The notes beneath the pieces are model-generated. The model was not told where the DNA came from and did no database searches. It saw only the letters and a list, made by a program, of their open reading frames with translations. A stretch of 64,000 nt of DNA from assembly GCA_911728455.2 (NCBI GenBank), contig CAJVRT020000082.1, positions 186,001 through 250,000 on the forward strand, read 5' to 3'. Positions 36,081 to 49,200 of this stretch are shown here, piece after piece (within the stretch, counting starts at the first letter, position 1; every line of letters starts with the position of its first letter). A program made the translations under genes and the position numbers. The DNA is from Marthasterias glacialis. Lineage: Eukaryota; Echinodermata; Asteroidea; Forcipulatida; Asteriidae.

Positions 36081-36902
36081 TTACTGACGACATTTCGTAT
36101 GACTTGCCTACTGCATAGTTAATAGTAAAAATAACACACCAGTGGGAATTTGGTCTGTCAAATTAATGTTATATTTCCCCCATATATTGAAATAACAAAG
36201 CGCTAATTACTTTCCAAGTCAAGTGACTCAAGTGGAAATTAAACGTACGCCTGTCCACATTCTAGGTCTACAGGTATCTCAAAAAAGTCAATGATGGTAA
36301 ACACTAATGTCCCGCAAGCCGGTCCGTGCCTTCGACTAGACTTCACCATTTAAACAATGTCCATTGCAACATCTGGTTCAGTAGAAACATCAATTTTGAT
36401 CCTTGACTTAAGATGTTCCCCAAGTTCAATAGGCAATGTAGCAAGACCAGTTATTATCCAATTAAAAGACTTTCTTGGGGCCGGGGATCACGTATGTGCA
36501 CACAGATTATGTCTGTGGGTTTGTGAGTGACAAAGATGGCGCCCTCTGTCTGTGACAGTTTTCTGGAAAAAGAGCGCGATATGCCTGTAAGTGGATTCAA
36601 GACTATGTCTGTCTGTGCACATTGGCACATCACACGGAATAGGAAGGAAAAAGTGCAACGAGCTCATGAATATTTTGTATGCCCTCAAAATATTTAATAC
36701 TAGACAGATTTGAGAGCCAAAACCGAGTGTTGGGTTGTTAAAACATTGCACAATTGTGACTTGCAGGTTGTTGACTTCTAGATTTGAGTATTTTGAATAA
36801 CCTAGGTCCTGCAAAGAGAGGTCCTATTTGACAAGAGGTGTAGGGACATTTTGTAGATTGATGCGCGGACTTCACAAAGTGCGGGGGTGTTTTATTTTGA
36901 TG
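36081..36902. other. Non-satellite sequence flanking satellite B, no supported gene
   Basis: The longest reverse frame (36488-36814, 108 codons) is low-complexity in its last third and has no recognisable domain, so it is not accepted. An 'aaagatggcgccctctgtctg' block lies at 36532-36552. The final bases before the array ('gtgttttattttgatg') show no similarity to the satellite B unit, so the border is sharp. Confidence 0.5.
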
Positions 36903-37000
36903 CACCGGCACTTTTGGTCAAAAAAATTTTATGCGATTTTATGATGGAAATCGATAGAGTAGATATCACTGAAGAGGGTTTGTGTGCGGGGAAGGGGTCA

Positions 37001-37017
37001 ATTCGCAATATTTGGGC
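37001..37017 (+). promoter_or_regulatory. CENP-B-box-like site in the satellite B unit (first copy shown)
   Basis: The sequence is aTTCGcaatAttTGGGc. The published essential pattern of the mammalian CENP-B box is nTTCGnnnnAnnCGGGn, so 8 of 9 essential bases match; the mismatch is T for C in the CGGG half. It recurs every 311 bp except where TTCG is TGCG (39180 and 41979). A resemblance of this length can arise by chance, and no binding is shown. Confidence 0.35.
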
Positions 37018-37041
37018 AAATGGCAAAATTTAGGTCAACTC

Positions 37042-37049
37042 TGACGTCA
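37042..37049. promoter_or_regulatory. Perfect CRE (TGACGTCA) in each satellite B unit (first copy shown)
   Basis: TGACGTCA is the palindromic full cAMP-response element bound by CREB/ATF-family bZIP factors in animals. It appears once per unit. Five bases downstream comes 'AAGATGGCC', which resembles YY1/TISU-type start-site sequence. No experimental evidence of binding or transcription is available from sequence. Confidence 0.4.
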
Positions 37050-37191
37050 TCAAGATGGCCGAAAAAGCTCGCTAGCTCCCGAAATACCGCGAGTTGGGAG
37101 CTCTAGTTTGTTGGACACGTCTCGGAAGAGCCGCCCGCATCCACTGATTCCATGAAAAGCACTTTTGAAAGAGGGTCAAAAATTAAAATTT

Positions 37192-37213
37192 CTCACAGGG
37201 AGCTCCCTGTGAG
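37192..37213. repeat. 22-bp perfect palindrome closing each satellite B unit (first copy shown)
   Basis: The left arm CTCACAGGGAG is followed directly by its exact inverse complement, with no spacer. The palindrome sits between two direct repeats beginning GCACTTTTG (37159 and 37219). It is present at the end of every unit except unit 45, where four bases are missing. Confidence 0.9.
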
Positions 37214-40200
37214 CACCGGCACTTTTGGTCAAAAAAATTTTATGCGATTTTATGATGGAAATCGATAGAGTAGATATCACTGAAGAGGGTTTGTGTGCGG
37301 GGAAGGGGTCAATTCGCAATATTTGGGCAAATGGCAAAATTTAGGTCAACTCTGACGTCATCAAGATGGCCGAAAAAGCTCGCTAGCTCCCGAAATACCG
37401 CGAGTTGGGAGCTCTAGTTTGTTGGACACGTCTCGGAAGAGCCGCCCGCATCCACTGATTCCATGAAAAGCACTTTTGAAAGAGGGTCAAAAATTAAAAT
37501 TTCTCACAGGGAGCTCCCTGTGAGCACCGGCACTTTTGGTCAAAAAAATTTTATGCGATTTTATGATGGAAATCGATAGAGTAGATATCACTGAAGAGGG
37601 TTTGTGTGCGGGGAAGGGGTCAATTCGCAATATTTGGGCAAATGGCAAAATTTAGGTCAACTCTGACGTCATCAAGATGGCCGAAAAAGCTCGCTAGCTC
37701 CCGAAATACCGCGAGTTGGGAGCTCTAGTTTGTTGGACACGTCTCGGAAGAGCCGCCCGCATCCACTGATTCCATGAAAAGCACTTTTGAAAGAGGGTCA
37801 AAAATTAAAATTTCTCACAGGGAGCTCCCTGTGAGCACCGGCACTTTTGGTCAAAAAAATTTTATGCGATTTTATGATGGAAATCGATAGAGTAGATATC
37901 ACTGAAGAGGGTTTGTGTGCGGGGAAGGGGTCAATTCGCAATATTTGGGCAAATGGCAAAATTTAGGTCAACTCTGACGTCATCAAGATGGCCGAAAAAG
38001 CTCGCTAGCTCCCGAAATACCGCGAGTTGGGAGCTCTAGTTTGTTGGACACGTCTCGGAAGAGCCGCCCGCATCCACTGATTCCATGAAAAGCACTTTTG
38101 AAAGAGGGTCAAAAATTAAAATTTCTCACAGGGAGCTCCCTGTGAGCACCGGCACTTTTGGTCAAAAAAATTTTATGCGATTTTATGATGGAAATCGATA
38201 GAGTAGATATCACTGAAGAGGGTTTGTGTGCGGGGAAGGGGTCAATTCGCAATATTTGGGCAAATGGCAAAATTTAGGTCAACTCTGACGTCATCAAGAT
38301 GGCCGAAAAAGCTCGCTAGCTCCCGAAATACCGCGAGTTGGGAGCTCTAGTTTGTTGGACACGTCTCGGAAGAGCCGCCCGCATCCACTGATTCCATGAA
38401 AAGCACTTTTGAAAGAGGGTCAAAAATTAAAATTTCTCACAGGGAGCTCCCTGTGAGCACCGGCACTTTTGGTCAAAAAAATTTTATGCGATTTTATGAT
38501 GGAAATCGATAGAGTAGATATCACTGAAGAGGGTTTGTGTGCGGGGAAGGGGTCAATTCGCAATATTTGGGCAAATGGCAAAATTTAGGTCAACTCTGAC
38601 GTCATCAAGATGGCCGAAAAAGCTCGCTAGCTCCCGAAATACCGCGAGTTGGGAGCTCTAGTTTGTTGGACACGTCTCGGAAGAGCCGCCCGCATCCACT
38701 GATTCCATGAAAAGCACTTTTGAAAGAGGGTCAAAAATTAAAATTTCTCACAGGGAGCTCCCTGTGAGCACCGGCACTTTTGGTCAAAAAAATTTTATGC
38801 GATTTTATGATGGAAATCGATAGAGTAGATATCACTGAAGAGGGTTTGTGTGCGGGGAAGGGGTCAATTCGCAATATTTGGGCAAATGGCAAAATTTAGG
38901 TCAACTCTGACGTCATCAAGATGGCCGAAAAAGCTCGCTAGCTCCCGAAATACCGCGAGTTGGGAGCTCTAGTTTGTTGGACACGTCTCGGAAGAGCCGC
39001 CCGCATCCACTGATTCCATGAAAAGCACTTTTGAAAGAGGGTCAAAAATTAAAATTTCTCACAGGGAGCTCCCTGTGAGCACCGGCACTTTTGGTCAAAA
39101 AAATTTTATGCGATTTTATGATGGAAATCGATAGAGTAGATATCACTGAAGAGGGTTTGTGTGCGGGGAAGGGGTCAATGCGCAATATTTGGGCAAATGG
39201 CAAAATTTAGGTCAACTCTGACGTCATCAAGATGGCCGAAAAAGCTCGCTAGCTCCCGAAATACCGCGAGTTGGGAGCTCTAGTTTGTTGGACACGTCTC
39301 GGAAGAGCCGCCCGCATCCACTGATTCCATGAAAAGCACTTTTGAAAGAGGGTCAAAAATTAAAATTTCTCACAGGGAGCTCCCTGTGAGCACCGGCACT
39401 TTTGGTCAAAAAAATTTTATGCGATTTTATGATGGAAATCGATAGAGTAGATATCACTGAAGAGGGTTTGTGTGCGGGGAAGGGGTCAATTCGCAATATT
39501 TGGGCAAATGGCAAAATTTAGGTCAACTCTGACGTCATCAAGATGGCCGAAAAAGCTCGCTAGCTCCCGAAATACCGCGAGTTGGGAGCTCTAGTTTGTT
39601 GGACACGTCTCGGAAGAGCCGCCCGCATCCACTGATTCCATGAAAAGCACTTTTGAAAGAGGGTCAAAAATTAAAATTTCTCACAGGGAGCTCCCTGTGA
39701 GCACCGGCACTTTTGGTCAAAAAAATTTTATGCGATTTTATGATGGAAATCGATAGAGTAGATATCACTGAAGAGGGTTTGTGTGCGGGGAAGGGGTCAA
39801 TTCGCAATATTTGGGCAAATGGCAAAATTTAGGTCAACTCTGACGTCATCAAGATGGCCGAAAAAGCTCGCTAGCTCCCGAAATACCGCGAGTTGGGAGC
39901 TCTAGTTTGTTGGACACGTCTCGGAAGAGCCGCCCGCATCCACTGATTCCATGAAAAGCACTTTTGAAAGAGGGTCAAAAATTAAAATTTCTCACAGGGA
40001 GCTCCCTGTGAGCACCGGCACTTTTGGTCAAAAAAATTTTATGCGATTTTATGATGGAAATCGATAGAGTAGATATCACTGAAGAGGGTTTGTGTGCGGG
40101 GAAGGGGTCAATTCGCAATATTTGGGCAAATGGCAAAATTTAGGTCAACTCTGACGTCATCAAGATGGCCGAAAAAGCTCGCTAGCTCCCGAAATACCGC

Positions 40201-43200
40201 GAGTTGGGAGCTCTAGTTTGTTGGACACGTCTCGGAAGAGCCGCCCGCATCCACTGATTCCATGAAAAGCACTTTTGAAAGAGGGTCAAAAATTAAAATT
40301 TCTCACAGGGAGCTCCCTGTGAGCACCGGCACTTTTGGTCAAAAAAATTTTATGCGATTTTATGATGGAAATCGATAGAGTAGATATCACTGAAGAGGGT
40401 TTGTGTGCGGGGAAGGGGTCAATTCGCAATATTTGGGCAAATGGCAAAATTTAGGTCAACTCTGACGTCATCAAGATGGCCGAAAAAGCTCGCTAGCTCC
40501 CGAAATACCGCGAGTTGGGAGCTCTAGTTTGTTGGACACGTCTCGGAAGAGCCGCCCGCATCCACTGATTCCATGAAAAGCACTTTTGAAAGAGGGTCAA
40601 AAATTAAAATTTCTCACAGGGAGCTCCCTGTGAGCACCGGCACTTTTGGTCAAAAAAATTTTATGCGATTTTATGATGGAAATCGATAGAGTAGATATCA
40701 CTGAAGAGGGTTTGTGTGCGGGGAAGGGGTCAATTCGCAATATTTGGGCAAATGGCAAAATTTAGGTCAACTCTGACGTCATCAAGATGGCCGAAAAAGC
40801 TCGCTAGCTCCCGAAATACCGCGAGTTGGGAGCTCTAGTTTGTTGGACACGTCTCGGAAGAGCCGCCCGCATCCACTGATTCCATGAAAAGCACTTTTGA
40901 AAGAGGGTCAAAAATTAAAATTTCTCACAGGGAGCTCCCTGTGAGCACCGGCACTTTTGGTCAAAAAAATTTTATGCGATTTTATGATGGAAATCGATAG
41001 AGTAGATATCACTGAAGAGGGTTTGTGTGCGGGGAAGGGGTCAATTCGCAATATTTGGGCAAATGGCAAAATTTAGGTCAACTCTGACGTCATCAAGATG
41101 GCCGAAAAAGCTCGCTAGCTCCCGAAATACCGCGAGTTGGGAGCTCTAGTTTGTTGGACACGTCTCGGAAGAGCCGCCCGCATCCACTGATTCCATGAAA
41201 AGCACTTTTGAAAGAGGGTCAAAAATTAAAATTTCTCACAGGGAGCTCCCTGTGAGCACCGGCACTTTTGGTCAAAAAAATTTTATGCGATTTTATGATG
41301 GAAATCGATAGAGTAGATATCACTGAAGAGGGTTTGTGTGCGGGGAAGGGGTCAATTCGCAATATTTGGGCAAATGGCAAAATTTAGGTCAACTCTGACG
41401 TCATCAAGATGGCCGAAAAAGCTCGCTAGCTCCCGAAATACCGCGAGTTGGGAGCTCTAGTTTGTTGGACACGTCTCGGAAGAGCCGCCCGCATCCACTG
41501 ATTCCATGAAAAGCACTTTTGAAAGAGGGTCAAAAATTAAAATTTCTCACAGGGAGCTCCCTGTGAGCACCGGCACTTTTGGTCAAAAAAATTTTATGCG
41601 ATTTTATGATGGAAATCGATAGAGTAGATATCACTGAAGAGGGTTTGTGTGCGGGGAAGGGGTCAATTCGCAATATTTGGGCAAATGGCAAAATTTAGGT
41701 CAACTCTGACGTCATCAAGATGGCCGAAAAAGCTCGCTAGCTCCCGAAATACCGCGAGTTGGGAGCTCTAGTTTGTTGGACACGTCTCGGAAGAGCCGCC
41801 CGCATCCACTGATTCCATGAAAAGCACTTTTGAAAGAGGGTCAAAAATTAAAATTTCTCACAGGGAGCTCCCTGTGAGCACCGGCACTTTTGGTCAAAAA
41901 AATTTTATGCGATTTTATGATGGAAATCGATAGAGTAGATATCACTGAAGAGGGTTTGTGTGCGGGGAAGGGGTCAATGCGCAATATTTGGGCAAATGGC
42001 AAAATTTAGGTCAACTCTGACGTCATCAAGATGGCCGAAAAAGCTCGCTAGCTCCCGAAATACCGCGAGTTGGGAGCTCTAGTTTGTTGGACACGTCTCG
42101 GAAGAGCCGCCCGCATCCACTGATTCCATGAAAAGCACTTTTGAAAGAGGGTCAAAAATTAAAATTTCTCACAGGGAGCTCCCTGTGAGCACCGGCACTT
42201 TTGGTCAAAAAAATTTTATGCGATTTTATGATGGAAATCGATAGAGTAGATATCACTGAAGAGGGTTTGTGTGCGGGGAAGGGGTCAATTCGCAATATTT
42301 GGGCAAATGGCAAAATTTAGGTCAACTCTGACGTCATCAAGATGGCCGAAAAAGCTCGCTAGCTCCCGAAATACCGCGAGTTGGGAGCTCTAGTTTGTTG
42401 GACACGTCTCGGAAGAGCCGCCCGCATCCACTGATTCCATGAAAAGCACTTTTGAAAGAGGGTCAAAAATTAAAATTTCTCACAGGGAGCTCCCTGTGAG
42501 CACCGGCACTTTTGGTCAAAAAAATTTTATGCGATTTTATGATGGAAATCGATAGAGTAGATATCACTGAAGAGGGTTTGTGTGCGGGGAAGGGGTCAAT
42601 TCGCAATATTTGGGCAAATGGCAAAATTTAGGTCAACTCTGACGTCATCAAGATGGCCGAAAAAGCTCGCTAGCTCCCGAAATACCGCGAGTTGGGAGCT
42701 CTAGTTTGTTGGACACGTCTCGGAAGAGCCGCCCGCATCCACTGATTCCATGAAAAGCACTTTTGAAAGAGGGTCAAAAATTAAAATTTCTCACAGGGAG
42801 CTCCCTGTGAGCACCGGCACTTTTGGTCAAAAAAATTTTATGCGATTTTATGATGGAAATCGATAGAGTAGATATCACTGAAGAGGGTTTGTGTGCGGGG
42901 AAGGGGTCAATTCGCAATATTTGGGCAAATGGCAAAATTTAGGTCAACTCTGACGTCATCAAGATGGCCGAAAAAGCTCGCTAGCTCCCGAAATACCGCG
43001 AGTTGGGAGCTCTAGTTTGTTGGACACGTCTCGGAAGAGCCGCCCGCATCCACTGATTCCATGAAAAGCACTTTTGAAAGAGGGTCAAAAATTAAAATTT
43101 CTCACAGGGAGCTCCCTGTGAGCACCGGCACTTTTGGTCAAAAAAATTTTATGCGATTTTATGATGGAAATCGATAGAGTAGATATCACTGAAGAGGGTT

Positions 43201-46200
43201 TGTGTGCGGGGAAGGGGTCAATTCGCAATATTTGGGCAAATGGCAAAATTTAGGTCAACTCTGACGTCATCAAGATGGCCGAAAAAGCTCGCTAGCTCCC
43301 GAAATACCGCGAGTTGGGAGCTCTAGTTTGTTGGACACGTCTCGGAAGAGCCGCCCGCATCCACTGATTCCATGAAAAGCACTTTTGAAAGAGGGTCAAA
43401 AATTAAAATTTCTCACAGGGAGCTCCCTGTGAGCACCGGCACTTTTGGTCAAAAAAATTTTATGCGATTTTATGATGGAAATCGATAGAGTAGATATCAC
43501 TGAAGAGGGTTTGTGTGCGGGGAAGGGGTCAATTCGCAATATTTGGGCAAATGGCAAAATTTAGGTCAACTCTGACGTCATCAAGATGGCCGAAAAAGCT
43601 CGCTAGCTCCCGAAATACCGCGAGTTGGGAGCTCTAGTTTGTTGGACACGTCTCGGAAGAGCCGCCCGCATCCACTGATTCCATGAAAAGCACTTTTGAA
43701 AGAGGGTCAAAAATTAAAATTTCTCACAGGGAGCTCCCTGTGAGCACCGGCACTTTTGGTCAAAAAAATTTTATGCGATTTTATGATGGAAATCGATAGA
43801 GTAGATATCACTGAAGAGGGTTTGTGTGCGGGGAAGGGGTCAATTCGCAATATTTGGGCAAATGGCAAAATTTAGGTCAACTCTGACGTCATCAAGATGG
43901 CCGAAAAAGCTCGCTAGCTCCCGAAATACCGCGAGTTGGGAGCTCTAGTTTGTTGGACACGTCTCGGAAGAGCCGCCCGCATCCACTGATTCCATGAAAA
44001 GCACTTTTGAAAGAGGGTCAAAAATTAAAATTTCTCACAGGGAGCTCCCTGTGAGCACCGGCACTTTTGGTCAAAAAAATTTTATGCGATTTTATGATGG
44101 AAATCGATAGAGTAGATATCACTGAAGAGGGTTTGTGTGCGGGGAAGGGGTCAATTCGCAATATTTGGGCAAATGGCAAAATTTAGGTCAACTCTGACGT
44201 CATCAAGATGGCCGAAAAAGCTCGCTAGCTCCCGAAATACCGCGAGTTGGGAGCTCTAGTTTGTTGGACACGTCTCGGAAGAGCCGCCCGCATCCACTGA
44301 TTCCATGAAAAGCACTTTTGAAAGAGGGTCAAAAATTAAAATTTCTCACAGGGAGCTCCCTGTGAGCACCGGCACTTTTGGTCAAAAAAATTTTATGCGA
44401 TTTTATGATGGAAATCGATAGAGTAGATATCACTGAAGAGGGTTTGTGTGCGGGGAAGGGGTCAATTCGCAATATTTGGGCAAATGGCAAAATTTAGGTC
44501 AACTCTGACGTCATCAAGATGGCCGAAAAAGCTCGCTAGCTCCCGAAATACCGCGAGTTGGGAGCTCTAGTTTGTTGGACACGTCTCGGAAGAGCCGCCC
44601 GCATCCACTGATTCCATGAAAAGCACTTTTGAAAGAGGGTCAAAAATTAAAATTTCTCACAGGGAGCTCCCTGTGAGCACCGGCACTTTTGGTCAAAAAA
44701 ATTTTATGCGATTTTATGATGGAAATCGATAGAGTAGATATCACTGAAGAGGGTTTGTGTGCGGGGAAGGGGTCAATTCGCAATATTTGGGCAAATGGCA
44801 AAATTTAGGTCAACTCTGACGTCATCAAGATGGCCGAAAAAGCTCGCTAGCTCCCGAAATACCGCGAGTTGGGAGCTCTAGTTTGTTGGACACGTCTCGG
44901 AAGAGCCGCCCGCATCCACTGATTCCATGAAAAGCACTTTTGAAAGAGGGTCAAAAATTAAAATTTCTCACAGGGAGCTCCCTGTGAGCACCGGCACTTT
45001 TGGTCAAAAAAATTTTATGCGATTTTATGATGGAAATCGATAGAGTAGATATCACTGAAGAGGGTTTGTGTGCGGGGAAGGGGTCAATTCGCAATATTTG
45101 GGCAAATGGCAAAATTTAGGTCAACTCTGACGTCATCAAGATGGCCGAAAAAGCTCGCTAGCTCCCGAAATACCGCGAGTTGGGAGCTCTAGTTTGTTGG
45201 ACACGTCTCGGAAGAGCCGCCCGCATCCACTGATTCCATGAAAAGCACTTTTGAAAGAGGGTCAAAAATTAAAATTTCTCACAGGGAGCTCCCTGTGAGC
45301 ACCGGCACTTTTGGTCAAAAAAATTTTATGCGATTTTATGATGGAAATCGATAGAGTAGATATCACTGAAGAGGGTTTGTGTGCGGGGAAGGGGTCAATT
45401 CGCAATATTTGGGCAAATGGCAAAATTTAGGTCAACTCTGACGTCATCAAGATGGCCGAAAAAGCTCGCTAGCTCCCGAAATACCGCGAGTTGGGAGCTC
45501 TAGTTTGTTGGACACGTCTCGGAAGAGCCGCCCGCATCCACTGATTCCATGAAAAGCACTTTTGAAAGAGGGTCAAAAATTAAAATTTCTCACAGGGAGC
45601 TCCCTGTGAGCACCGGCACTTTTGGTCAAAAAAATTTTATGCGATTTTATGATGGAAATCGATAGAGTAGATATCACTGAAGAGGGTTTGTGTGCGGGGA
45701 AGGGGTCAATTCGCAATATTTGGGCAAATGGCAAAATTTAGGTCAACTCTGACGTCATCAAGATGGCCGAAAAAGCTCGCTAGCTCCCGAAATACCGCGA
45801 GTTGGGAGCTCTAGTTTGTTGGACACGTCTCGGAAGAGCCGCCCGCATCCACTGATTCCATGAAAAGCACTTTTGAAAGAGGGTCAAAAATTAAAATTTC
45901 TCACAGGGAGCTCCCTGTGAGCACCGGCACTTTTGGTCAAAAAAATTTTATGCGATTTTATGATGGAAATCGATAGAGTAGATATCACTGAAGAGGGTTT
46001 GTGTGCGGGGAAGGGGTCAATTCGCAATATTTGGGCAAATGGCAAAATTTAGGTCAACTCTGACGTCATCAAGATGGCCGAAAAAGCTCGCTAGCTCCCG
46101 AAATACCGCGAGTTGGGAGCTCTAGTTTGTTGGACACGTCTCGGAAGAGCCGCCCGCATCCACTGATTCCATGAAAAGCACTTTTGAAAGAGGGTCAAAA

Positions 46201-49200
46201 ATTAAAATTTCTCACAGGGAGCTCCCTGTGAGCACCGGCACTTTTGGTCAAAAAAATTTTATGCGATTTTATGATGGAAATCGATAGAGTAGATATCACT
46301 GAAGAGGGTTTGTGTGCGGGGAAGGGGTCAATTCGCAATATTTGGGCAAATGGCAAAATTTAGGTCAACTCTGACGTCATCAAGATGGCCGAAAAAGCTC
46401 GCTAGCTCCCGAAATACCGCGAGTTGGGAGCTCTAGTTTGTTGGACACGTCTCGGAAGAGCCGCCCGCATCCACTGATTCCATGAAAAGCACTTTTGAAA
46501 GAGGGTCAAAAATTAAAATTTCTCACAGGGAGCTCCCTGTGAGCACCGGCACTTTTGGTCAAAAAAATTTTATGCGATTTTATGATGGAAATCGATAGAG
46601 TAGATATCACTGAAGAGGGTTTGTGTGCGGGGAAGGGGTCAATTCGCAATATTTGGGCAAATGGCAAAATTTAGGTCAACTCTGACGTCATCAAGATGGC
46701 CGAAAAAGCTCGCTAGCTCCCGAAATACCGCGAGTTGGGAGCTCTAGTTTGTTGGACACGTCTCGGAAGAGCCGCCCGCATCCACTGATTCCATGAAAAG
46801 CACTTTTGAAAGAGGGTCAAAAATTAAAATTTCTCACAGGGAGCTCCCTGTGAGCACCGGCACTTTTGGTCAAAAAAATTTTATGCGATTTTATGATGGA
46901 AATCGATAGAGTAGATATCACTGAAGAGGGTTTGTGTGCGGGGAAGGGGTCAATTCGCAATATTTGGGCAAATGGCAAAATTTAGGTCAACTCTGACGTC
47001 ATCAAGATGGCCGAAAAAGCTCGCTAGCTCCCGAAATACCGCGAGTTGGGAGCTCTAGTTTGTTGGACACGTCTCGGAAGAGCCGCCCGCATCCACTGAT
47101 TCCATGAAAAGCACTTTTGAAAGAGGGTCAAAAATTAAAATTTCTCACAGGGAGCTCCCTGTGAGCACCGGCACTTTTGGTCAAAAAAATTTTATGCGAT
47201 TTTATGATGGAAATCGATAGAGTAGATATCACTGAAGAGGGTTTGTGTGCGGGGAAGGGGTCAATTCGCAATATTTGGGCAAATGGCAAAATTTAGGTCA
47301 ACTCTGACGTCATCAAGATGGCCGAAAAAGCTCGCTAGCTCCCGAAATACCGCGAGTTGGGAGCTCTAGTTTGTTGGACACGTCTCGGAAGAGCCGCCCG
47401 CATCCACTGATTCCATGAAAAGCACTTTTGAAAGAGGGTCAAAAATTAAAATTTCTCACAGGGAGCTCCCTGTGAGCACCGGCACTTTTGGTCAAAAAAA
47501 TTTTATGCGATTTTATGATGGAAATCGATAGAGTAGATATCACTGAAGAGGGTTTGTGTGCGGGGAAGGGGTCAATTCGCAATATTTGGGCAAATGGCAA
47601 AATTTAGGTCAACTCTGACGTCATCAAGATGGCCGAAAAAGCTCGCTAGCTCCCGAAATACCGCGAGTTGGGAGCTCTAGTTTGTTGGACACGTCTCGGA
47701 AGAGCCGCCCGCATCCACTGATTCCATGAAAAGCACTTTTGAAAGAGGGTCAAAAATTAAAATTTCTCACAGGGAGCTCCCTGTGAGCACCGGCACTTTT
47801 GGTCAAAAAAATTTTATGCGATTTTATGATGGAAATCGATAGAGTAGATATCACTGAAGAGGGTTTGTGTGCGGGGAAGGGGTCAATTCGCAATATTTGG
47901 GCAAATGGCAAAATTTAGGTCAACTCTGACGTCATCAAGATGGCCGAAAAAGCTCGCTAGCTCCCGAAATACCGCGAGTTGGGAGCTCTAGTTTGTTGGA
48001 CACGTCTCGGAAGAGCCGCCCGCATCCACTGATTCCATGAAAAGCACTTTTGAAAGAGGGTCAAAAATTAAAATTTCTCACAGGGAGCTCCCTGTGAGCA
48101 CCGGCACTTTTGGTCAAAAAAATTTTATGCGATTTTATGATGGAAATCGATAGAGTAGATATCACTGAAGAGGGTTTGTGTGCGGGGAAGGGGTCAATTC
48201 GCAATATTTGGGCAAATGGCAAAATTTAGGTCAACTCTGACGTCATCAAGATGGCCGAAAAAGCTCGCTAGCTCCCGAAATACCGCGAGTTGGGAGCTCT
48301 AGTTTGTTGGACACGTCTCGGAAGAGCCGCCCGCATCCACTGATTCCATGAAAAGCACTTTTGAAAGAGGGTCAAAAATTAAAATTTCTCACAGGGAGCT
48401 CCCTGTGAGCACCGGCACTTTTGGTCAAAAAAATTTTATGCGATTTTATGATGGAAATCGATAGAGTAGATATCACTGAAGAGGGTTTGTGTGCGGGGAA
48501 GGGGTCAATTCGCAATATTTGGGCAAATGGCAAAATTTAGGTCAACTCTGACGTCATCAAGATGGCCGAAAAAGCTCGCTAGCTCCCGAAATACCGCGAG
48601 TTGGGAGCTCTAGTTTGTTGGACACGTCTCGGAAGAGCCGCCCGCATCCACTGATTCCATGAAAAGCACTTTTGAAAGAGGGTCAAAAATTAAAATTTCT
48701 CACAGGGAGCTCCCTGTGAGCACCGGCACTTTTGGTCAAAAAAATTTTATGCGATTTTATGATGGAAATCGATAGAGTAGATATCACTGAAGAGGGTTTG
48801 TGTGCGGGGAAGGGGTCAATTCGCACTATTTGGGCAAATGGCAAAATTTAGGTCAACTCTGACGTCATCAAGATGGCCGAAAAAGCTCGCTAGCTCCCGA
48901 AATACCGCGAGTTGGGAGCTCTAGTTTGTTGGACACGTCTCGGAAGAGCCGCCCGCATCCACTGATTCCATGAAAAGCACTTTTGAAAGAGGGTCAAAAA
49001 TTAAAATTTCTCACAGGGAGCTCCCTGTGAGCACCGGCACTTTTGGTCAAAAAAATTTTATGCGATTTTATGATGGAAATCGATAGAGTAGATATCACTG
49101 AAGAGGGTTTGTGTGCGGGGAAGGGGTCAATTCGCAATATTTGGGCAAATGGCAAAATTTAGGTCAACTCTGACGTCATCAAGATGGCCGAAAAAGCTCG

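Noticed and set aside
36488..36814. 108-codon reverse open frame next to satellite B.
   Set aside because: It has no recognisable domain, its C-terminal third is low-complexity and rich in His, Thr and Arg, and it has no exon or promoter context. A chance frame is more likely.
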